From Planctomycetota bacterium (GTDB taxonomy: Bacteria; Planctomycetota; UBA1135; GCA-002686595): a stretch of DNA of 10,218 bases. Within the stretch, counting starts at the first letter, position 1; the number at the start of each line of letters is the position of its first letter. Below are positions 6,271 through 10,218 of this stretch, one piece after another. The notes beneath the pieces are model-generated. The model did not search any database. It was given only the letters and a program-made list of their open reading frames with translations, and had not been told where the DNA came from. The DNA lies in assembly GCA_011524785.1 (NCBI GenBank), contig WTJQ01000522.1:1-10218 (forward strand), in the 5' to 3' direction. The translations under genes were made by a program, and so were the position numbers.

Positions 6271-7433
6271 TGCGAGAGGTCCTCCATCAGCTGGAGCTTG
6301 GTCGTTTCGTCCCAGGTCCGGCACGTGACGCGCGTCACGTCCACGACCACGTCGCGCTCGGCGGGCCACACCCAGAAGCCGATGTCGCCGAGGGGGCCAG
6401 GAACGGCGCCACCCTGCATGAGGAAGTCGAAGGAGCGCACCACGGTCACCTGGACCCCGGTCTCGACCTTCTGGACGACCCAGCTCTGGACGGCGTAGAG
6501 CTGGTCGGTGTGTCCGTCGAGGGCCGGCCGCAGGTCGGTCTCGAAGGCCTCCAGAGGCCCGGCGATCGGGTCGAGGCCGTTGAACCGCAGGACGCGGTCG
6601 GGGGTGCCGTTCTTGACGGTGAAGGTGCGGCGCCAGCCCACGCCGGCCTCGCCGGCGAAGTGGTTCACGGTCTCCATCACGAAGCCGCGGGACGCTCCGT
6701 CCTGGACCAGCTCGTAGCCGATGCCGGCCATCGGGCCCCGCATCAGGCTCGTGCGCATGGCGGCGCCGAGGGGCCGTGCCTGGGCGCCGGCCGTGGGCTC
6801 GGCGATGAGCCACGGCGCCTCGGGCTGGCCTCCGCCGACCAGCTCGACGATGCGGCCCATGGGCTGCAGCGAGTCGCCTCCGCGGCCGCGCCAGTCGCGC
6901 CGGTCCACGAAGCGCCCCGAGCGGATCGCCAGCAGGCGCACGTCGTCGGTGCGGTACTCGAACGAGAGGCCGCTGGGCAGCCCGAGCAGCGCCCCGCGGG
7001 GCTGCTGCGGTGCGTCCTGGACGACCGGGGGCAGGAACCCCCGCGCGATGAGCGCGCGGTCGCCGACGACCATCTCGGTCTCGCCCGCGCGCACCACCGT
7101 CCCCTTGGGGCCCAGCGAGATGACGTAGCGCGCCAGCGCAGTGCGCTGGTCCTCGCTCAGGGCCGCGTCGAACGCCGGCATGGGGGTCCCCGGGATGCCG
7201 AAGGTCAGCGTCCGTCGGATGGCCTCCTCCGTGTTGCCGTAGGAGAACCCGCCGTCCAGGAAGGAGCGGGCCGGGCGGTCCAGTTCGGTGGTGCCCTTGC
7301 CGTTGCCGTTCTCCCCGTGGCACATGGCGCAGTGCGTCATGAACAGGTCCTTGGCCGTCTCCGCCTCCTGGGCGGTTGCTGGCAGGCACAGGGCGAGGAG
7401 GAGGGCCGGGAGCGCGTGCTGGGGACGTCTCAT
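6267..7433 (-). CDS. Secreted mono-haem cytochrome c with an unassigned beta-rich C-terminal domain
   Basis: The protein has 388 residues. Residues 1-21 are a signal peptide ending near ATAQ. Residues about 24-110 are a class I cytochrome c: haem motif CAMCH at 35-39 (7317-7331), GENGNGKG after it, and GTPMPAF with likely axial Met85. Residues about 140-388 are a beta-rich region that I cannot name. It contains SFEYRTDDVRLLAIRSGRF and DWRGRGG, a pattern I recall beside cytochrome domains in other planctomycete proteins, but no catalytic motif is apparent. The last four bases overlap the propeller gene (ATGA), so this cytochrome is probably its electron acceptor or anchor, doing the job of the fused haem domain in related PVC proteins. 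The ATG at 7433 starts the signal peptide; there is no Shine-Dalgarno sequence. It is the first gene of its operon, divergent from the sulfotransferase gene. Confidence 0.88.
   Translation of the reverse strand: MRRPQHALPALLLALCLPATAQEAETAKDLFMTHCAMCHGENGNGKGTTELDRPARSFLDGGFSYGNTEEAIRRTLTFGIPGTPMPAFDAALSEDQRTALARYVISLGPKGTVVRAGETEMVVGDRALIARGFLPPVVQDAPQQPRGALLGLPSGLSFEYRTDDVRLLAIRSGRFVDRRDWRGRGGDSLQPMGRIVELVGGGQPEAPWLIAEPTAGAQARPLGAAMRTSLMRGPMAGIGYELVQDGASRGFVMETVNHFAGEAGVGWRRTFTVKNGTPDRVLRFNGLDPIAGPLEAFETDLRPALDGHTDQLYAVQSWVVQKVETGVQVTVVRSFDFLMQGGAVPGPLGDIGFWVWPAERDVVVDVTRVTCRTWDETTKLQLMEDLSQ
6280..6285 (-). promoter_or_regulatory. Shine-Dalgarno site of the propeller gene
   Basis: GGAGGA lies 9 bases before the ATG at 6270, inside the end of the cytochrome gene. 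It fixes the start of the propeller protein at the ATGATG and supports translation of the two genes from one message. Confidence 0.8.
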
Positions 7434-7442
7434 GCGGGACGG

Positions 7443-7448
7443 ATCGTA
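7443..7448 (-). promoter_or_regulatory. Candidate -10 element of the cytochrome-propeller operon
   Basis: TACGAT, the same hexamer as before the S51 gene, ends 9 bases before the ATG at 7433. Transcription would start within a few bases of the start codon. A CGGAC pentamer lies 16 bases upstream of it and 18 bases upstream of the S51 hexamer, a weak shared feature. Confidence 0.28.
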
Positions 7449-7544
7449 GTCGCGGAGCGGGCGAGTCCGCTACCAGCGGGGCCACGGCTGCGACCCGCCG
7501 CCGCCGCGGCTCCCGGGTGGTCAAGGGGCGGGCCGTCTCAGGTC

Positions 7545-7550
7545 GATACA
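7545..7550 (+). promoter_or_regulatory. Possible -10 element of the sulfotransferase gene
   Basis: GATACA is an AT-rich patch in a GC-rich region and ends 6 bases before the ATG at 7557. It matches TATAAT at only three positions. The only Shine-Dalgarno-like bases (AGGT) are too far from the start. Confidence 0.18.
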
Positions 7551-7556
7551 CCCTCC

Positions 7557-9155
7557 ATGGGAAGCCCCAGGAACCGCGCACCCCAGGCAACGCCCCGCAC
7601 CCTCCAGGACGAGCCCCTGCTGGGGGCCCTCCAGGCGGCCCGCGCAGGCCGGATCGCCGAGGCCGAGGTCGTCGTCCGCGAGGCCGTCGCGCGCGCCCCG
7701 CAGGCCGCCGCTCCGCGGCACGCCCTGGCCCTGGTGCTGCACCTGCAGGGCAGCCTCCAGGAGGCCCACGACGAGCTGGCCCAGGCCGTGGAGGCCAATC
7801 CGACCGACAGGGCCGCCCGCACGCTGCTCGGGCGGCTGCTCTACGACCTCGAGCGAGACAGCGAGGCGCGTGCCGTCCTCGAGCCCCTGGTCGAGGCGGA
7901 CCCGAGCGATCGCGTCACGGCCCGGCAGCTCCTGACCGTGCTGATGCGCATCGCCGACGTGGACGCCGTCCTCGCCCTGTGCGAGCCCTGGCTCCTCGAG
8001 CAGCCGGACGAGCCCTACGTCCTCGCGTGTCGCGCCTGGGCGATCGAGATGCAGGGGCGCGTGGACGAGGCCGCGGCCATCTACCGCTCCCTCATCGAGC
8101 GCGGCGAGCGCGCCTGCGACAGCTGGCACCGGCTCGCCCGCCTGCACGAGCCCCTCGATGCGGAGGCCATTGCTCGGCTTGCTGAGGACACCGACCTCGA
8201 CGACGGCCAGCGCTCCGTCGCCTCCTTCGCCCTCGGCGAGGCCCACAAGAAGGACGGCCGCTACGACGAGGCCTTCGCCGCCTTCGCCCAGGGCAACGCC
8301 CTCATGGGCATCCACCACGACCGCGAGCAGCACCGCGTCCTGGTCGAGCGCACCCTCGAGCTCGCGAGCCCTGGGCTCCTGCAGCGCCTCGCCGCCCAAG
8401 GTGACCCCGACGAGGCGCCCATCTTCATCGTGGGCATGCCGCGGAGCGGCACCTCCCTGGTGGAGCAGATCCTCGGCGCCCACTCGGGCGTCCAGCAGCT
8501 CGGGGAGCGCTCCGACATCGCCGAGCTGGCGCGCGACATGTCCGGCCGCGTGGGCATGCCCTTCCCCGATGGCCTGCTCGGGATCAGCCGCCGCGTCGCG
8601 CGCCGCCAGGCTCGCCTCTACAAGGAGTCCGTCGGCGTCGACCCGAGCGCCTCTCGCTTCACCGACAAGGCCCCCGGCAACTGGCTCTTCCTGGGCATCA
8701 TCGCGGCGCTCTTCCCCAAGGCCCGCATCGTCCACTGCCGGCGCAACCCGCTCGACACGATCGTCTCCAACTACTTCACGAACTTCGGGCCGACGCGCTG
8801 CCAGTCCTCCTACGACCTCGAGGACCTGCGCTGGAACTACGAGAACTACGCGCGGGCGATGCAGCACTGGCACGAGGTGCTCCCGCTGCCGATCCTCGAC
8901 CTCGACTACGAGCGGCTGGTCCAGGAGGGCGAGCCCCAGATGCGCCGGCTGGTCGAGTTCGCCGGGCTCGAGTGGGAGGAGGCCTGCGGTCGACCCCACG
9001 AGTCCAAGCAGCGCTGCATGACGGCGAGCTCCCACCAGGTGAGCAAGCCGATCCACGGCGGCTCGGTCGCCGCGTGGCGGCGCTACGAGGCCCACCTCCA
9101 GGACCTCCTGCCCCTGCTCGATCTCTGGCAGGACCCGCTGGCAGCCTCCGCCTGA
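7557..9155 (+). CDS. TPR-repeat sulfotransferase
   Basis: The protein has 532 residues. Residues about 18-185 and 222-250 form roughly six TPR-like helical repeats (for example ALVLHLQGSLQEAHDELAQA and LGEAHKKDGRYDEAFAAFAQ). Residues about 286-525 are a PAPS-dependent sulfotransferase domain. The 5'-phosphosulfate loop is IVGMPRSGTSLVEQIL at 291-306 and the 3'-phosphate motif is CRRNPLDTIVSNYF at 394-407 (Arg396 and Ser404 are likely PAPS contacts). Near the end, QVSKPIHGGSVAAWRRYE at 494-511 is a family hallmark. It transfers sulfate from PAPS to an unknown acceptor; relatives include tyrosylprotein-type sulfotransferases, and the TPRs probably bind the partner protein. There is no signal peptide or membrane segment, so it should be cytoplasmic. 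The ATG at 7557 gives a TPR start with no upstream domain; the frame is open further upstream but only opposite the cytochrome gene. Confidence 0.9.
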   Translation: MGSPRNRAPQATPRTLQDEPLLGALQAARAGRIAEAEVVVREAVARAPQAAAPRHALALVLHLQGSLQEAHDELAQAVEANPTDRAARTLLGRLLYDLERDSEARAVLEPLVEADPSDRVTARQLLTVLMRIADVDAVLALCEPWLLEQPDEPYVLACRAWAIEMQGRVDEAAAIYRSLIERGERACDSWHRLARLHEPLDAEAIARLAEDTDLDDGQRSVASFALGEAHKKDGRYDEAFAAFAQGNALMGIHHDREQHRVLVERTLELASPGLLQRLAAQGDPDEAPIFIVGMPRSGTSLVEQILGAHSGVQQLGERSDIAELARDMSGRVGMPFPDGLLGISRRVARRQARLYKESVGVDPSASRFTDKAPGNWLFLGIIAALFPKARIVHCRRNPLDTIVSNYFTNFGPTRCQSSYDLEDLRWNYENYARAMQHWHEVLPLPILDLDYERLVQEGEPQMRRLVEFAGLEWEEACGRPHESKQRCMTASSHQVSKPIHGGSVAAWRRYEAHLQDLLPLLDLWQDPLAASA

Positions 9156-9160
9156 GCGGC

Positions 9161-9198
9161 GCGGGCCCCGGCTGCACGGCCCTGAAGCGGGCCCCGGC
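9161..9198. repeat. Short direct repeat between convergent genes
   Basis: GCGGGCCCCGGC occurs twice, at 9161-9172 and 9187-9198, spaced 26 bases start to start, in the 72-base gap between the sulfotransferase and permease genes. Each copy contains the self-complementary GGGCCC core, so several short stems are possible. It may form a bidirectional terminator. No T-run is present. Confidence 0.4.
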
Positions 9199-9227
9199 CT
9201 CACAGCCCCGATGCAGGCCCAGGCGCC

Positions 9228-10028
9228 TCAGCCCGCGCGCGGGCTCAGGCGGTCCAGACGCAGGCGCTCGCGGTCGTCGAACAGCAGGCGTCGCGCGGAG
9301 AGGACCACGAGGACCGCGCCCAGGGCGGTCCCGCTCGCGATGGCGAACAGGATGAAGAGCTGGTAGCGCGCAGCGATCCCCGGGTCGCCGCCGCCCAGGA
9401 TCTGCCCCGTCATCATCCCGGGGATCGAGACGATCCCGACCACGGCCATGGAGTTGACGATGGGCAGGGTGGCCGTGCGCAGCGCGTCCTGCACCAGCGC
9501 GCGCGTGGCCCTGGCGGGGCTGGCTCCCATCGCGAGCAGGCCCTCGATCTCACCGCTGCGGCTCTCGAGGCCCTTCAGGGTCGCGTCGAGGCCGAGCGCG
9601 ATCCCGTTGAGCGTGTTGCCCAGGACCATGCCCATGATCGGGATGGCACGCTCGGGGGCCCACCAGGGCTCCGCGTCGAGGACCGCGACCAGGCCATAGG
9701 TCGTCACCAGGAAGGAGCTCCCCAGCATCGCGAGGGTCGTCGCCCGCCCGAGCCCGGGAGCCGTGTGCGTCGTGCGACGCAGGGCCTCCCGTCCGGCAAC
9801 GAGGCCCATCAGGGTCATCACGCCCACCACCAGGACGGGCTGCTGCGCCGCGAACACGCGCTCGAGGGCCCAGCCCAGGAGGAGCAGCTGCACCGTCGCC
9901 CGCACTGCGGCCACCACCAGGCGTCGCCCCAGCCCGAGCTGGAAGGCCACGCTCGTCACGGCGTGCCCTGCGATCAGCGCGGCGGCGAGCGCGAGACCTG
10001 CCGGGCCGATGTCCGGGGCCGTCGTCAA
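9228..10028 (-). CDS. fetB: FetB/YbbM-type ABC transporter permease
   Basis: The protein has 266 residues and several hydrophobic segments (about 8-28, 37-58, 63-80, 97-117, 127-147, 186-207, 222-244). Family motifs are clear: RATVQLLLLGWALE at 43-56, PIMGMVLGNTLNGIALGLD at 130-148, GLLAMGASPARATR at 163-176, and PIVNSMAVVGIVSIPGMMTG at 189-208 followed by QILGGGDPGIAARYQ. The E. coli homologue FetB works with ATPase FetA in iron export and oxidative stress resistance; the substrate here is inferred from homology. The start is taken as TTG at 10028, which overlaps the ATPase stop (TTGA) and has GAGGTG 5 bases upstream; it places the first membrane segment at the N-terminus. The frame stays open to 10124, but that extension is arginine-rich sequence opposite the ATPase frame. 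It converges on the sulfotransferase gene. Confidence 0.9.
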   Translation of the reverse strand: MTTAPDIGPAGLALAAALIAGHAVTSVAFQLGLGRRLVVAAVRATVQLLLLGWALERVFAAQQPVLVVGVMTLMGLVAGREALRRTTHTAPGLGRATTLAMLGSSFLVTTYGLVAVLDAEPWWAPERAIPIMGMVLGNTLNGIALGLDATLKGLESRSGEIEGLLAMGASPARATRALVQDALRTATLPIVNSMAVVGIVSIPGMMTGQILGGGDPGIAARYQLFILFAIASGTALGAVLVVLSARRLLFDDRERLRLDRLSPRAG

Positions 10029-10218
10029 AGGCGCACCTCGCGTGCGCCGAGCCGCGCGGCCAGGTCCTCGTCGTGGCTCACCCAGAGCACCGCGCCGCCC
10101 GCGCGGGCCCACTCCAGCACCCACCTCTCGGCCCGGGCCGCGAGCGCGGGGTCCATCGCGCTCGTAGGCTCGTCCAGCAGCAGCACGGCGGCCGTGCTGC
10201 GCAGCGCTGTCCAGAGGG
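10025..10218 (-). CDS. fetA: ABC transporter ATPase, FetA-like, C-terminal part (5' partial)
   Basis: The last 63 codons are in the window; the N-terminal part with Walker A and most of the signature region lies beyond the right edge. Visible are Walker B and the D-loop (VLLLDEPTSAMDP, with Met where Leu is usual in SALDP) and the H-loop WVSHDE. The protein ends soon after the H-loop, as in small single-domain ATPases of this type. It overlaps the FetB-like permease by 4 bases and would supply ATP hydrolysis for that transporter. The ABC ATPase call is firm; the FetA name rests on the permease partner. Confidence 0.82.
   Translation of the reverse strand, partial: LWTALRSTAAVLLLDEPTSAMDPALAARAERWVLEWARAGGAVLWVSHDEDLAARLGAREVRL
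10034..10039 (-). promoter_or_regulatory. Shine-Dalgarno site deciding the TTG start of the permease
   Basis: GAGGTG lies 5 bases before the TTG at 10028, inside the end of the ATPase gene. It is the main reason for choosing TTG over downstream GTG codons that would cut into the first membrane segment. Confidence 0.7.

Larger units (their letters stand above)
7434..7556. promoter_or_regulatory. Divergent promoter region
   Basis: These 123 bases separate the cytochrome gene (leftward) from the sulfotransferase gene (rightward), so they must hold promoters for both unless the sulfotransferase is read from further away. Candidate -10 hexamers sit close to each start codon. I found no standard -35/-10 pair and no clear operator dyad. 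Confidence 0.6.

Noticed and set aside
3715..6498. A 927-codon open frame on the plus strand opposite the propeller gene
   Set aside because: Same composition effect; the opposite strand carries clear propeller and DUF1080 motifs, a ribosome binding site and a signal peptide.
7519..7524. TTGACC on the minus strand as a -35 box for the cytochrome operon
   Set aside because: The position 17 bases downstream holds only G and C (GCGGCG), so there is no matching -10 element.
6271..7590. Upstream extension of the propeller gene by about 440 codons
   Set aside because: The extension overlaps the whole cytochrome gene in another frame, is Arg/Pro/Gly-rich without motifs, and would bury the leader peptide. 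GGAGGA and the ATGA overlap fix the start at 6270.
7521..9203. A 560-codon open frame on the minus strand opposite the sulfotransferase gene
   Set aside because: The plus strand carries intact TPR and PAPS-binding motifs. The minus frame is a compositional shadow with no motif.

Overview
The window is very GC-rich (about 70% by eye) and most likely comes from a planctomycete or a close PVC-group relative. The reasons are the C-terminus of a PVC-type haem-binding dehydrogenase, several secreted DUF1080 (3-keto-disaccharide hydrolase family) domains, a ThuA-DUF1080 fusion and a TPR-sulfotransferase. These families are characteristic of, though not exclusive to, Planctomycetota. No mobile element, CRISPR array, tRNA or rRNA was seen. 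Coding density is high and no gene-free stretch reaches 300 bases.

Layout. 2-571 (+): C-terminal end of a cytochrome c-bearing PVC-type dehydrogenase, cut by the left edge. 641-2617 (-): secreted ThuA-DUF1080-DUF1080 protein. 2735-3568 (-): secreted peptidase S51 (cyanophycinase-like). 3610-3647: strong stem-loop, probably ending the next transcript. 3664-6270 (-): secreted beta-propeller protein with DUF1080-type domains. 6267-7433 (-): secreted cytochrome c with an unassigned C-terminal domain, overlapping the propeller gene by 4 bases. 7434-7556: divergent promoter region. 7557-9155 (+): TPR-sulfotransferase. 9228-10028 (-): FetB-type permease. 10025-10218 (-): its ABC ATPase, cut by the right edge and overlapping the permease by 4 bases.

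How the genes may work together. The left two thirds look like an exported sugar-processing locus. The propeller protein would oxidise a carbohydrate, the co-translated cytochrome c would take the electrons, and the DUF1080 domains (two in the propeller protein, two in the ThuA fusion) would act on 3-keto sugars. This model is inferred from family knowledge; the sequence directly shows the domain motifs, haem sites, signal peptides and gene overlap. The S51 peptidase suggests exported peptide or polymer degradation beside it. The right third is separate: a sulfotransferase and a FetAB-like transporter pair.

Regulation. The two operon-internal genes have clear Shine-Dalgarno sequences (GGAGGA, GAGGTG). 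The genes that follow an intergenic gap lack one and instead carry a TANNNT-like or AT-richer hexamer 6 to 9 bases before the ATG, which suggests leaderless or nearly leaderless transcripts. The largest open frames opposite these genes are composition artefacts and are not annotated.
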